DNA of 64,000 nucleotides from positions 1,323,001 through 1,387,000 of the forward strand of contig NZ_OX636706.1 in the NCBI RefSeq assembly GCF_951793255.1, given 5' to 3'. The notes beneath the pieces are model-generated. The model was not told where the DNA came from, searched no databases, and worked only from the letters and a program-made list of their open reading frames with translations. This document shows positions 18,001 through 27,454 of this stretch, one piece after another. A program made the translations under genes and the position numbers. The DNA comes from Desulfovibrio piger (GTDB lineage: Bacteria > Desulfobacterota > Desulfovibrionia > Desulfovibrionales > Desulfovibrionaceae). Within the stretch, counting starts at the first letter, position 1. Every line of letters begins with the position of its first letter.

Positions 18001-18702
18001 ATGAAGCGGCGCGACATCCATATGCACGCTGTCTATGTCCAGGGGCTGAACAGGATCTGGGCAGATTTCATGCGCCGGGGGCAGCGCCGGAGGGTGATGG
18101 CCTCCTCCCGTTCTCCTGTCGATATCGTCGGTGCCCCGCATGAACTGATCTTCCTCGAGGAAGGGCATGTCAGGGTCTACGGCATGGCCCGGCAGGCCCC
18201 GCGCCTGCTGTTGCTGATGGGGCCGGGCTGCCTGGTCAATACGGAGTGCCTGGAGGGCGGCCAGACCTCGCATGGCTATGTGGTCAGGGCCATGACGCCG
18301 GTGACCCTGCTGGTACGGGACGTCACCGCATGGTACGAGCGCCGTCTGGCCTGCGAGTATCCCGAGCTGTATGTGAACGTGGTGCAGGCTCTGGCCGGGA
18401 TCAACCTGCTGTTCCTGTACAGGGCCCATGCCGTGACCTTCGGCCCGGCCCTGTCCCGCCTGTGTGCGCTCCTGCTGGACATCCACGATACGAAGGACTG
18501 TCCCGTGCTGCGCCAGAAGGATATGGCCGAGCTGGCAGGCATCACGCCCGAAACGGCATCGCGGCTGCTGGCCCGGCTGGAGGGGTCCGGCTGTCTGGAA
18601 AGGGTGCGGGGCGGGAACGTCCGGCTGCTGGATATCCCGCGCATGAGGGAACTGAGCTGTCAGGAGAGGACGTTGATCCCCTGGAGGGATGGTGAGGCAT
18701 GA
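18001..18702 (+). CDS. Crp/Fnr-family regulator, first of a tandem pair
   Basis: A 233-residue protein with a cyclic-nucleotide-type sensor barrel in the N-terminal half and a C-terminal winged helix-turn-helix (RQKDMAELAGITPETASRLLARLEGSGCLERV). No Fnr-type N-terminal cysteine cluster is visible, so an iron-sulfur sensor is unlikely. A haem- or metabolite-sensing role is possible. It has a good AGGAGG site. It is divergent from the flavoprotein/tetrahaem operon and overlaps the next regulator gene by four bases (ATGA). Control of the neighbouring reductase is inferred from position. Confidence 0.85.
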   Translation: MKRRDIHMHAVYVQGLNRIWADFMRRGQRRRVMASSRSPVDIVGAPHELIFLEEGHVRVYGMARQAPRLLLLMGPGCLVNTECLEGGQTSHGYVVRAMTPVTLLVRDVTAWYERRLACEYPELYVNVVQALAGINLLFLYRAHAVTFGPALSRLCALLLDIHDTKDCPVLRQKDMAELAGITPETASRLLARLEGSGCLERVRGGNVRLLDIPRMRELSCQERTLIPWRDGEA

Positions 18703-19436
18703 ACAGGAGGACGCAAGCGGAGTTCTGGCTGGAGCGGCTCAACCAGGCGTGGGAGGCGGTCATCCCGCTGGGGAAGCTGGAGACCTACGAAGATCAGGAG
18801 ACCCTGCGTGTGGAAGGCTGCCGCTTCTTCCACCTGTTGCTGGAAGGGAACATCGACATGGTGAGCCTGAGCGGTACCGGCAAGGAATGGACCCTGTTCC
18901 AGGCCGGGCCCCTGTGCCTGATCAACGACATCCCGGCCATCACCGGGATAGACAACCATGTGCGCTACATCTGTTGCGGGCAGGTCCGCACGGTACGTTT
19001 TGAGAGCAGGTTGCTGCGGGATCCGTCTTTTTTTCGCAGCTATCCCGATCTGGCCAGGAACCTGCTGACCACCGTGCTGCACAAGATGGAATTCTTTTTG
19101 TCCTATGCCATCGAACAGCAGGAATCTTCGGGGCTGGAACGTCTGTGCCGTCTGCTGGTGCAGCTGACGGGCGGCCGTCAGGGCTCTTTTTCCATCGGGA
19201 TGGGCCAGAAAGAATGCGGCCTGCATATCGGGATGCATCCGGCCTCTTTTTCCCGGCTGGTCACCGGACTGCGCCGTCGGGGCATCCTGGGCGCGTTCAC
19301 CCGGCACAGGCTGGAGATCCTGGATGCGGACCGCCTGTTGCAGATCGCCGGAGGCATGTCCGGGACGGACCTGGCGCCTGGGAAAAAGAAAAGGCAGAAG
19401 AGGAAAGTCCTCTCCTGCCGGAAAGTTTGCCCGTAA
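18699..19436 (+). CDS. Second Crp/Fnr-like regulator, diverged
   Basis: A 245-residue protein that overlaps the first regulator by ATGA and has the same overall plan: a sensor barrel (about 25-130), a long dimer helix and a C-terminal helix-turn-helix (GLHIGMHPASFSRLVTGLRRRGILG). Sequence similarity between the two is low, so a recent duplication is unlikely. Its C-terminus ends in a lysine/arginine-rich tail (PGKKKRQKRKV). The ligand is not apparent. Translational coupling suggests the two may act as a heterodimer or in sequence. Confidence 0.75.
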   Translation: MNRRTQAEFWLERLNQAWEAVIPLGKLETYEDQETLRVEGCRFFHLLLEGNIDMVSLSGTGKEWTLFQAGPLCLINDIPAITGIDNHVRYICCGQVRTVRFESRLLRDPSFFRSYPDLARNLLTTVLHKMEFFLSYAIEQQESSGLERLCRLLVQLTGGRQGSFSIGMGQKECGLHIGMHPASFSRLVTGLRRRGILGAFTRHRLEILDADRLLQIAGGMSGTDLAPGKKKRQKRKVLSCRKVCP

Positions 19437-19519
19437 GCGGCCGGCATCGCCGCAGGTCTTTCTGCCGGGCAGGCCGCCCGTGACCAGCTCCGCAGCAGGG
19501 CGGCACGCCCCGGGCGCTT

Positions 19520-19550
19520 CCCGCTGCCCGTCAACACTGCGGGCAGCGGG
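19520..19550. terminator. Hairpin between convergent genes
   Basis: An 11-bp perfect stem CCCGCTGCCCG (19520-19530) / CGGGCAGCGGG (19540-19550) lies between the stops of the second regulator and the DsrE gene. No T run follows on either strand, so termination efficiency is uncertain. Confidence 0.45.
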
Positions 19551-19561
19551 CAAACATGGGA

Positions 19562-19909
19562 TTACGGTCTGATGTAGGCGAAGCCCTTGTTCTGCAGCTC
19601 CACGATCTCCACCAGGCCGGCGGGCACCACTTCGCAACCGGGCCAGAGGTCGGCGGCGGTCATCTTGTTGGCATCCAGGGCGTTCTTGCACAGACGCAGC
19701 TTGAGGCCGCGGGCCATGAGCTCCTCGGCGGTCTTCTGCAGCTCGGCCTGGGCAGGCACGAACAGTTTGACGGCCGGGCCGTTGGCCACCAGCACCAGCT
19801 CGAATTCCTTGCCGGGCAGGCCGTTCATATAGTTGCGGGCATTGACGAAAGCAAAGGCCAGCACAGCGGGATCATTGGCGTCCACATGGAGGCAGAGATC
19901 ATACGACAT
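19562..19909 (-). CDS. DsrE-family protein
   Basis: A 115-residue cytoplasmic protein with the DsrE/F-like alpha/beta fold: SYDLCLHVDANDP, ELVLVANGPAVKLFV, then a single Cys in LRLCKNALDANKM near residue 74. Members handle persulfide sulfur in tRNA thiolation or sulfur metabolism, and stand-alone paralogues of unknown role are common in sulfate reducers. AGGAG precedes the ATG. It stands alone, divergent from tamA. Confidence 0.82.
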   Translation of the reverse strand: MSYDLCLHVDANDPAVLAFAFVNARNYMNGLPGKEFELVLVANGPAVKLFVPAQAELQKTAEELMARGLKLRLCKNALDANKMTAADLWPGCEVVPAGLVEIVELQNKGFAYIRP

Positions 19910-19999
19910 GGGAGACTCCTGAAAAAAGAACTGAATAAGCTCATGGTAACAAAGGGGATTTGTCTTGCCAAGCTGTCTCTCTGCGGCTATGGGATTATT

Positions 20000-22144
20000 A
20001 TGCGCCGAACATATATCCTTTTTTCTTTTTTGCTCATGGCCTGCCTCTTGCTGGGGGGCTGCGGCCTGTTGTTCGGCGATGCCGCCGGAGAACTACGTGA
20101 TGACGGCGGGACCAAGATGCCCGCCGCTCAGGGCGAGCGCATCCCCTACAAGCTGTCCATCGAAGTGGACGGGGAGCGCCGCGCCACGGCGGACGAGAAA
20201 CGCGCCGCGGCCACGGATCCTGACGGGGAATCCGAGGGCGTGTCCCTGGGCGGCAGCCCGGAGGAGGGCGACGAGGCCGGACCGGCAGCCCCGCAGGCGG
20301 ATGCCCCCCACCGTGAAGGGACGGGAGCCGCGCCGTCTGCCCCCAAGGGGAACAGTGGCCTGTCGGACAAGATGCGCGACCTGAGCCAGCTGGAGCAGTT
20401 GCGCTCCGACCCGCCGGACAGCCTGCTGGCCCTGGAGCGCCGGGCCCGGGGCGATGTGGAGACGGCGGTCAAGCTGCTGCATTCCCAGGGCTATTATGAC
20501 GGTACGGCGACCTTCCAGATGGACAGCACGACCAAACCGGTCACGGTGCGCCTGCATCTGACGCCGGGCCCCCGCTATGTGCTGGGCCGGGCCTCGGTGC
20601 GTTATGAGCCTGTCCCCGTGGTGCCCGCGGCCCTCAAGCACGGCAAGCGGCGGGCGCCGTACAGCGGTCTGGGGGCCCTGTGGGGCGACGAGGCCCGCGA
20701 AGCGACCCCGCCCCCGCGTTTTCCCGATACCCTGCGCGGGGTCACCCCCGGTGAACCCGTCACGGCCGACCAGATGCTGGAAGCCGTGGAAAAATTGCCC
20801 GAACGCCTGCGCCGCCGTGGCTATCCGCTGGCCCAGGTGAGCAGCCAGCGCTATTTCCTCGACCGCGCGGCCCGTACCCTCAATGCCGAGATCGTGGTGG
20901 ATACCGGTCCTCCGGCCCTGCTGGGCGAGATCGTGGTGGAGGGCAACAAGGACGTCAGCACGACCTACATCCGCGAACGCGCCCCCTGGAAAGCCGGGAC
21001 GGAGCCCTGGAACGAGAGCCGGGTGCAGGACTATGTGGACGAGCTCCGCGGCCTGGGCCTGTTCAGCATGGTACGCCAGCGCAACATCAAGGACGTGCCC
21101 TCGCCGCGCAAGGACGGCATGGTGGTCCTGCCCGTGCAGCTGGTGGTGCGTGAAGGACCGCCGCGCTCGGTCAGCGCCGCTGCCCGCTATGAGACCGATT
21201 CCGGTATCGGTGTGGAAGGGGAGTGGGAACACCGCAACTTCTTCGGCAACGGGGAAAAGCTGGTGGTCTCCCTGCCCATCACGCCCGAAAAGCAGGGGTT
21301 GAAGGCGTCGTTCGAAAAACCGGCCTTTCTGGATCGCGACCAGAAGCTGGTGGGCGAAGCCTCCCTGTTGCAGGAATTCACCGATGCTTACGACCGGCGC
21401 GGCCTGCGCGTGGGCGCCGGTATCGAGCGCCGCCTGAGCCCCTACTGGTGGGTGGGGGTGGGCGCCTCTTCCGACAGCGGCACCCTCACCGAGAACGACC
21501 GTACCAACGAGCCCTACAGTTTCGTGGGCCCGCACCTGCGTATCGTGCGCGACAGCCGCAACAACAAGATCAATCCCAAGCGCGGCTCGGTACTGGAGAT
21601 CAATTCCAAACCCATCTTCGGCTATTACGACGGCTTCTTCACGGCCCTGGGCACGGAAGTGGAAGGCATGTTCTACTACGCGCCCTTCCGCAAGGGGCCG
21701 AACAAGGGCGTCATCGACGACAAGCTCGTGCTGGCGGCCCGTGTGCGCGGCGGCAGCATGGCCGGGGCCGAGATGAACAACCTGCCCAGCACGCTGCGCT
21801 ATTACGCCGGTGGTGCCGGTTCGGTGCGCGGCTATTCCTATCAGGCCATCGGCCCGCGCAACGACAAGGGCGACCCCAGCGGCGGCCGTTCCTACCAGAT
21901 CGTCAATCTCGAGGCCCGTTACAAGATCACCGATGAGATCGGCATCGTGCCCTTCCTGGACGGCGGCATGGTCTACGAGGACGCCCTGCCGCAGATCTTC
22001 GGCGACATGCGCTGGGGCGCGGGCCTGGGCCTGCGCTACTACACGCCCATCGGCCCGGTGCGTCTGGACGTGGCCACGCCCCTCAATCCCGTGGACGGTA
22101 ATCCCCCCCTGCAACTCTATATCAGCATAGGACAGAGCTTCTGA
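20000..22144 (+). CDS. tamA: TamA/BamA-family outer-membrane assembly protein with a lipobox-like leader
   Basis: A 714-residue protein. Residues 1-21 form a signal ending LLGGC, a lipoprotein-type box. A Pro/Ala/Asp-rich linker of about 100 residues follows, then POTRA-like repeats, with IVVEGNKDVSTTYIRERAPW as a typical POTRA segment. The C-terminal half is a 16-strand BamA-type barrel (PLLDxD-like VAARVRGGSMAG, GGAGSVRGYSYQAIGPR). The barrel ends ...LYISIGQSF with terminal Phe. With TamB, encoded immediately after with a one-base overlap, it is expected to support outer-membrane protein or lipid transport. The start at 20000 is the first ATG giving the signal; its ribosome site is weak. 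Confidence 0.9.
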   Translation: MRRTYILFSFLLMACLLLGGCGLLFGDAAGELRDDGGTKMPAAQGERIPYKLSIEVDGERRATADEKRAAATDPDGESEGVSLGGSPEEGDEAGPAAPQADAPHREGTGAAPSAPKGNSGLSDKMRDLSQLEQLRSDPPDSLLALERRARGDVETAVKLLHSQGYYDGTATFQMDSTTKPVTVRLHLTPGPRYVLGRASVRYEPVPVVPAALKHGKRRAPYSGLGALWGDEAREATPPPRFPDTLRGVTPGEPVTADQMLEAVEKLPERLRRRGYPLAQVSSQRYFLDRAARTLNAEIVVDTGPPALLGEIVVEGNKDVSTTYIRERAPWKAGTEPWNESRVQDYVDELRGLGLFSMVRQRNIKDVPSPRKDGMVVLPVQLVVREGPPRSVSAAARYETDSGIGVEGEWEHRNFFGNGEKLVVSLPITPEKQGLKASFEKPAFLDRDQKLVGEASLLQEFTDAYDRRGLRVGAGIERRLSPYWWVGVGASSDSGTLTENDRTNEPYSFVGPHLRIVRDSRNNKINPKRGSVLEINSKPIFGYYDGFFTALGTEVEGMFYYAPFRKGPNKGVIDDKLVLAARVRGGSMAGAEMNNLPSTLRYYAGGAGSVRGYSYQAIGPRNDKGDPSGGRSYQIVNLEARYKITDEIGIVPFLDGGMVYEDALPQIFGDMRWGAGLGLRYYTPIGPVRLDVATPLNPVDGNPPLQLYISIGQSF

Positions 22145-25100
22145 TGGCCAGCGAATCCGGAACTCCCCCTGTTGTCCCTGACGGCGGTCCGTCGGGCCCT
22201 GCTCCCTCGGAAGGGGCAGCGCCCGTGCGCAGGAGCTTTTTCCGGCGCCGTGTCCTGCCGTGCCTGCTGCTGTTCGTGCTCCTGACGTTGCTGGCCGGGG
22301 CCGGAGCGGTCTGGTGGCTGCGTACGCCCGGCGGGCAGGACTGGCTGCGGCAGGAAGCCGACGCCCTGCTGGCTCCGCCCCTGGCCGAACAGGGCCTTTC
22401 CCTGGAGCTGATCCGTCTGGAGGGGGCCCTGCCGCTGGAGATGGAATGCGCCCTGCGCCTGCGTGATGCCGGGGGCCTCTGGCTGGATGTGCCCCGGGCG
22501 CGTGTGGACGTGGGCCTGTCCGTCTTCCCGCCCGGCATCTCGCTCGATCTGCGCCTGGAACACCCCTCTTTGTATCGCCTGCCCCAGCTGCCTCCTTCCC
22601 CCGACGAGCCCTCCCCGCCGCTGGCCGAGACGCTGGCCGGGGTGGAGACGGCCCTGAGGAGCGCGCTGGACATCACGGCCTCCCTGCCGGGCTGGCTGCC
22701 TTCCCTGCGTGTGCGTGAAGTGGCGCTGGATGGCCTGTGGCTGGGCTCGGCCGTGCTGGACGGCAGTCCGTCCGGCACGCTGGTGGATGCCTCCGGGCAG
22801 GCAGCGCAGGACGCGGCTGCTTCGGCCGGAGCGGGGAGTGTGCCTGCGGATGGCCAGACGCCTCCGGCCCCTGCCGTCACTGCGTCTGCCCCTGCTCAAG
22901 AGGCGATGACGCCCGGGGCTCCCCCGGCGCCGCCCCTGTCCGTGGCTGTGGCCGCCGTGGAAAGCGCCCTCCGCGTCGGTGAGGGACTGGAGGTCTCGCT
23001 GTGCCTGACAGCCGAAGCTGATTTTTCCCTGAGCGGGACCACGGCCCGGGCCGGTCTCCAGGCCTCGTGGCAGCTGGCGTCCGCAGCGGCAGCCGCTGCT
23101 CCGGCCACTGAGGAGACGCCTTCCGCCGCTGCGCCCGCTCCCGGATCCGGTGTGACAGCGCCCGGGATGACTCCGGCGGCGGCCCCGGCACAAGAAGCCG
23201 GTCCTGTTCCTGCGCAGGAAAAAAGCACGGATACGGCCCCCCTCCTGACGGAAGCGGCAGGACGGTGGCTGCCCGCGCCGCTGGCTCTGCTTTTGACGCC
23301 CGGGCAGGCGTCGTCCCTGCGGGTGGAACTGGCCCTGCGGCCCGGTGAGCGCCCCGTGCTGGCGCTGGAGACCCTGCAGGCGGATGCCGGGGCCGTGCGG
23401 CTGCGCGGTCAGGGGACGCTGGAGCTTGCGACCGCTGCGGATGTGCTGGCCTCGCCGCTGGCGCTGGATTGCTCGCTTGCCGTGTCTTCCGCTGCGGATG
23501 CGGCGGCCCTGCTGCCCCAGGCGCGGGCCCTGCTGGCACCCCTGGGCGACGCCCTGCGTCTGGACATCGGCGTGAAGGGCAGTCCCGGTGCGCCCGAGCC
23601 CCGTCTGGAACTGGCCTGCGCCACGCTGGACCTGGGCGGGCATGCCGTCAACGATCTCTCCCTGCTGGCAGGCGGAGAGGCCTTGCCGTGGCCGCAGCTG
23701 GCTGCCAAAGGCAAGGTGGAACTGCCGCTCTCCCTGCAGGTGCGCACCGGAAAAGACCATATTTCCACGAAACTGCGCCTGCGGGCCGGGCATGACGGCG
23801 CGGCCTGGCTGCTGGGTCTGCCGCAGCTGGAGCTGCACGGCGCCGGTGCCCGTCTGGACGGGGCCCTGCTGGCCCTGCTGCCCGATGCCCCGCAGGAGAT
23901 GCCTGCCGTTCCTTCTGCTTCGGCGGAAAAGCAGGCCCCGCTCCCTGCGGTGGGAGAGGCCGGGACGCTCCCGGCTCCTGTGGATGCGGCCGGACAGCCC
24001 GCAACGGCCCTTCCGGCGGCCCCTGTTCCTGCCTCTGCTGCGGATGCCGCCGCAGCCCCCGTCCCTCCGGCCCCGGCCATCGTGGGCAGCGATTTTGTCC
24101 CTGCGCGGCTGCTGGCACAGCTGTTCCCCGATCCCGGGACAAGGCCGCGCCTGTGGGCTTCGCTGTACGGCGAGATAGAAGACTGGGCCGCGCTGGGCCG
24201 GGTGCTGGACTACTGGTCGCCGGGCCTGCGCCTGGAAAAGAAGGATGACCGGCCTGTCCGTCTGATGCTGCGTGCGGGCGGTCTGCCGTGTGCCCCGGAC
24301 AAAGCCGAAGAACTTCCGCTGGCGGCTGTGGCCGGGCTGGCCGATCCGGCCTTCCTGTGCAGCCAGGACTGGCAACAGTGGTTCAGCCTGGATGCCGACG
24401 TGGGCTTCCTCCGCCTGTACGACAGGGGAGGCGAGCGTCTGCTGCTGCGCGAGCTGCACCAGCATCTGCGCATCGACGATATTTTCGGCCGGGGAAAGCT
24501 GGAACAGCGCCTGGACGTGCGCCAGCTCCATGCGGCCGGTCTGCGGCTGGAGCGGGTGCTCGTGGGCCTGAAGGGCGAACTGGCGACCCCGCTGGAAGCG
24601 GAACTGGCCTGCGCCGGAGACATTCGGGCCAAGCTGCGCCTCCGCTGGCAGGGCGACAGGCTGGAGATCCCCGTGTGTGACCTGCATCTCAAGCAGGGCG
24701 TGGGCCTGCGCCTGCAGGCAGGGACGGCCCTGGTGCTGGACAAGGACGGTCTTTCCCTGCGCGGTCTGGATGCCCGTATCGCGCCTGCGGGGCGGGTACG
24801 GGCCACGGCCAGCCTGAAGCCCGCGGCCATGGATGTGCGCCTGACGCTGGACAGCATGGATCTTGCCCCGTGGCGGGCGGTGGTGCCGGGCCTGCCTTCG
24901 GCCGCGCTGGCTTTCCAGAGCCGCCTGCACGGCAGTCCCGCGGCCCCTGCCGGGACCTTCCGGCTGGACGTGCGGCGACTGGAAGTCCCGCAAAGCTCCC
25001 TGCCGCCGCTGGATCTGGCCCTGACGGGCAAGCTGGGCGGCAGCAACGGCAAAGGACGTCTGGACACACGGCTGGAACTGCCTCCCTCCACCCGGCAGGC

Positions 25101-26478
25101 CCTGGGAGCGGAGCAGGCCGGTCTGGAAGTCCGCCTGCCCCTGCATTTTTCCGCCAACGGCCTGCCCCTGCCGGACATGACGGCCCCGCTTTCCGGGCGT
25201 ATGGACTGGCAGGGCGACCTTGCCCCGCTCTGGCGTCTGGTGCCGGTGGCCGACCGCCGCGTGACCGGACGCCTGGACATGCATCTGGCTCTGGCCGGCA
25301 GCCTTGCCGTGCCTACGGCCAAGGGGCGGCTGGAGGTCGCGGGCGGACGGTATGAGGACCTGGCCCTGGGCATCCTGCTGACGGACATCAAGGCCTCGGT
25401 GACGGCGGGCAGCGGCAAGGGCCTGAAGCTGGAGCCCGTGCGTGTGGAGGCCTCCATGAGCGACGGGCGCGGCGGCCTGGTGACGGCCGCGGGCAGTCTG
25501 CATCCCGAAGGCGGCAGGCTCGATCTGGATGCCGCCATGAAGCGTCTGCGCCCCCTGCGGCGCGCGGACATCCAGGCGACCCTGTCGGGCACGGCCTCGG
25601 TCAAGGGCACGCTCATGGCGCCCCAGGTGGCGGCGGACATCACCATCGACGAGGCCCTGGTCAATCTCAACCGCCTTACCGGCAGCAGCGTGACCACCCT
25701 GCCCGTGGAAGGCACCAGCGAAGCCCCGGAACCGGTCACGGAAAAGAAGGAAGGACACGGCTCCCTGGACGTGAGCGTCCGGGCGCCCGGGCATATCGCG
25801 GTCAACGGCCACGGGCTGGAGAGCGAATGGCAGGCCGGTCTGCGCGTGCGCGGGGCCCTCAACGATCCGCTGGTCATCGGCAGCGTGCGCTCGGTGCGGG
25901 GGCAGTTCGACCTGCTCTCCAAGATCTTCACCCTGCGGCCCAGCACCATCTCCTTCAACGGCGGGGCGGTCTCCAACCCCCTGCTGGACGTGACCCTGCG
26001 CTACGAAGTGCCGGATATCACGGCCGATGTGCGCGTCAGCGGCTCCGTGCGGCGCATGAAGCTGGAACTGACCAGCACGCCGTCCCTGCCGCAGGAAGAG
26101 ATCATCTCGCGGGTCATGTTCGGTCGCGGCTCCAGCGAACTGGGCCGTTTCGAAAGCCTGCGTCTGGCCGCCGCCGTGGCACGTCTGGCCGGGTTCGGCT
26201 CCGGCGGTCTGGGCGTGCTGGATCTGGGCCGTGCGGTGCTGGGCGTGGACGTGCTGCGCGTCAATTCCGCCACGGACAAGGAGAGCGGTGATGAAGAAAG
26301 CAGCCTGGAAGTGGGCAAGTTCATCGGCGAGAAGATCTATCTCGGCGTGGAACAGGGCCTGGAGCCGGACAGCACCGCCGTCATCATGGAACTGGAACTG
26401 ACCCCGCACAGCAAGGCGGGCATCCGCACGGAGCAGGACAACACCAGCGCCGGTGTCCAGTGGAAGATGAATTACTGA
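22144..26478 (+). CDS. tamB: TamB/AsmA-type translocation and assembly module protein
   Basis: A 1444-residue protein with an N-terminal signal anchor (CLLLFVLLTLLAGAGAVWWLR). A very long beta-rich periplasmic region is interrupted by Ala/Pro-rich stretches (around residues 220-270, 310-370 and 580-650). The C-terminal DUF490/TamB domain ends in DVTLRYEVPDITADVRVSGS and the LELTPHSKAGIRTEQDNTSAGVQWKMNY type of ending. TamB proteins span the periplasm as a hydrophobic groove from inner membrane to the TamA barrel and help in lipid or outer-membrane protein transport. The TGATG overlap with tamA shows coupling. The low-complexity inserts are larger than in E. coli TamB. Confidence 0.9.
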   Translation: MASESGTPPVVPDGGPSGPAPSEGAAPVRRSFFRRRVLPCLLLFVLLTLLAGAGAVWWLRTPGGQDWLRQEADALLAPPLAEQGLSLELIRLEGALPLEMECALRLRDAGGLWLDVPRARVDVGLSVFPPGISLDLRLEHPSLYRLPQLPPSPDEPSPPLAETLAGVETALRSALDITASLPGWLPSLRVREVALDGLWLGSAVLDGSPSGTLVDASGQAAQDAAASAGAGSVPADGQTPPAPAVTASAPAQEAMTPGAPPAPPLSVAVAAVESALRVGEGLEVSLCLTAEADFSLSGTTARAGLQASWQLASAAAAAAPATEETPSAAAPAPGSGVTAPGMTPAAAPAQEAGPVPAQEKSTDTAPLLTEAAGRWLPAPLALLLTPGQASSLRVELALRPGERPVLALETLQADAGAVRLRGQGTLELATAADVLASPLALDCSLAVSSAADAAALLPQARALLAPLGDALRLDIGVKGSPGAPEPRLELACATLDLGGHAVNDLSLLAGGEALPWPQLAAKGKVELPLSLQVRTGKDHISTKLRLRAGHDGAAWLLGLPQLELHGAGARLDGALLALLPDAPQEMPAVPSASAEKQAPLPAVGEAGTLPAPVDAAGQPATALPAAPVPASAADAAAAPVPPAPAIVGSDFVPARLLAQLFPDPGTRPRLWASLYGEIEDWAALGRVLDYWSPGLRLEKKDDRPVRLMLRAGGLPCAPDKAEELPLAAVAGLADPAFLCSQDWQQWFSLDADVGFLRLYDRGGERLLLRELHQHLRIDDIFGRGKLEQRLDVRQLHAAGLRLERVLVGLKGELATPLEAELACAGDIRAKLRLRWQGDRLEIPVCDLHLKQGVGLRLQAGTALVLDKDGLSLRGLDARIAPAGRVRATASLKPAAMDVRLTLDSMDLAPWRAVVPGLPSAALAFQSRLHGSPAAPAGTFRLDVRRLEVPQSSLPPLDLALTGKLGGSNGKGRLDTRLELPPSTRQALGAEQAGLEVRLPLHFSANGLPLPDMTAPLSGRMDWQGDLAPLWRLVPVADRRVTGRLDMHLALAGSLAVPTAKGRLEVAGGRYEDLALGILLTDIKASVTAGSGKGLKLEPVRVEASMSDGRGGLVTAAGSLHPEGGRLDLDAAMKRLRPLRRADIQATLSGTASVKGTLMAPQVAADITIDEALVNLNRLTGSSVTTLPVEGTSEAPEPVTEKKEGHGSLDVSVRAPGHIAVNGHGLESEWQAGLRVRGALNDPLVIGSVRSVRGQFDLLSKIFTLRPSTISFNGGAVSNPLLDVTLRYEVPDITADVRVSGSVRRMKLELTSTPSLPQEEIISRVMFGRGSSELGRFESLRLAAAVARLAGFGSGGLGVLDLGRAVLGVDVLRVNSATDKESGDEESSLEVGKFIGEKIYLGVEQGLEPDSTAVIMELELTPHSKAGIRTEQDNTSAGVQWKMNY

Positions 26479-26696
26479 CGGAACCGGGACGGTCTGAGGC
26501 GCTTGCGGACGCTCCCTTGCGATGGGCAGCCGTATCGCGCCTTGGAGCCCGGAGACGATGGCACTGCTGTCCCCGTCAGAAGCCCGGCCGGATGCGCCTT
26601 GCCTGCCGTCGGGCACTGCCTGCGGACGCATCCGGGGGCACCTGCGGCGTACGGGCCTGAGGCTCCTGCGGGTGCTGTCCCTGCAAGGAATAGAGG

Positions 26697-27272
26697 ATGG
26701 AACGACTGACCTTCAGCGATGCCGGTCCTGCGGACTGGCCGTATCTGCTGTGCCTGTGGTGGCGCAACGTGCGGGCCACGCACGGCTTCGTGGCGGAGGA
26801 CTATCTGCGGGCCATCGGGGCTGCCTTGCCGGGCGCCTATCTTCCGGCCATGGAGCGCGTACGTCTGGCCTGGCTGGAGGTCGCGCCCGCTGAAGGCGAC
26901 GGGAGCGACCATGCGCCGGGGGCAGGAGAAGGCCATTTCCCGACGGGCACGGTAGCCGTGCCCCGTCCCTCTCAGGGGCGCTTGCCGGCGGGCTTTCTGG
27001 GCAGCGTGGAGCAACGGGTGGAGATGCTCTTCGTGGAGCCGGGCCTGCGGGGCAGGGGCATCGGTACGGCCCTGCTGGAGGATTTTGGTAGCCGCCATCC
27101 CGAGATCCTGCTGGACGTCAATGAACAGAATACGGCGGCCCGGATATTTTATGCCCGCCGGGGCTTCGAGGTGGTGGGGCGTTCCCCGCTGGACGGGGCG
27201 GGGCAGCCGTATCCGCTCCTGCATCTGCGCCGCCTGCGGGCCGGGGGCGCCGGGACAGGGCAAACAGCCTGA
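26697..27272 (+). CDS. GNAT-family N-acetyltransferase
   Basis: A 191-residue protein with the GNAT acetyl-CoA loop RGRGIGTALL (motif A) preceded by VEMLFVEPG, and motif B LDVNEQNTAARIFYARRGFEVVGR. About 60 residues between strand 3 and motif A (PAEGDGSDHAPGAGEGHF region) are an insertion rich in Gly and Pro. The acceptor substrate is not predictable. GAGG lies upstream of the ATG. It stands between tamB and the convergent MFS gene and is probably transcribed with, or by readthrough from, tamB. Confidence 0.88.
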   Translation: MERLTFSDAGPADWPYLLCLWWRNVRATHGFVAEDYLRAIGAALPGAYLPAMERVRLAWLEVAPAEGDGSDHAPGAGEGHFPTGTVAVPRPSQGRLPAGFLGSVEQRVEMLFVEPGLRGRGIGTALLEDFGSRHPEILLDVNEQNTAARIFYARRGFEVVGRSPLDGAGQPYPLLHLRRLRAGGAGTGQTA

Positions 27273-27370
27273 CGCATGGCCTTCCGACGGCCTCGCATCC
27301 CTGCCGTCACAACAGGGGGGCGGCATCCTGCCTTTGCTCCGCAGAGGACACAGCGGCGACGTGGCCGCCC

Positions 27371-27404
27371 AAAAACAGAAACGCCGGGGGGGGACCCGGC
27401 GTTT
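27371..27404 (-). terminator. Intrinsic terminator of the MFS gene
   Basis: On the minus strand a 10-bp stem (27395-27404 with 27379-27388) with a C-rich loop is followed by CTGTTTTTG. Confidence 0.8.
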
Positions 27405-27454
27405 TGGCATCGTCCGGGAGAATGACAATGCCGTCTCTCTGGGGAAGGAGATAT

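Noticed and set aside
22117..26631. 1504-codon minus-strand open frame
   Set aside because: Shadow of tamB; Gln/Arg/Gly-rich low-complexity translation caused by GC-rich codon use on the other strand.
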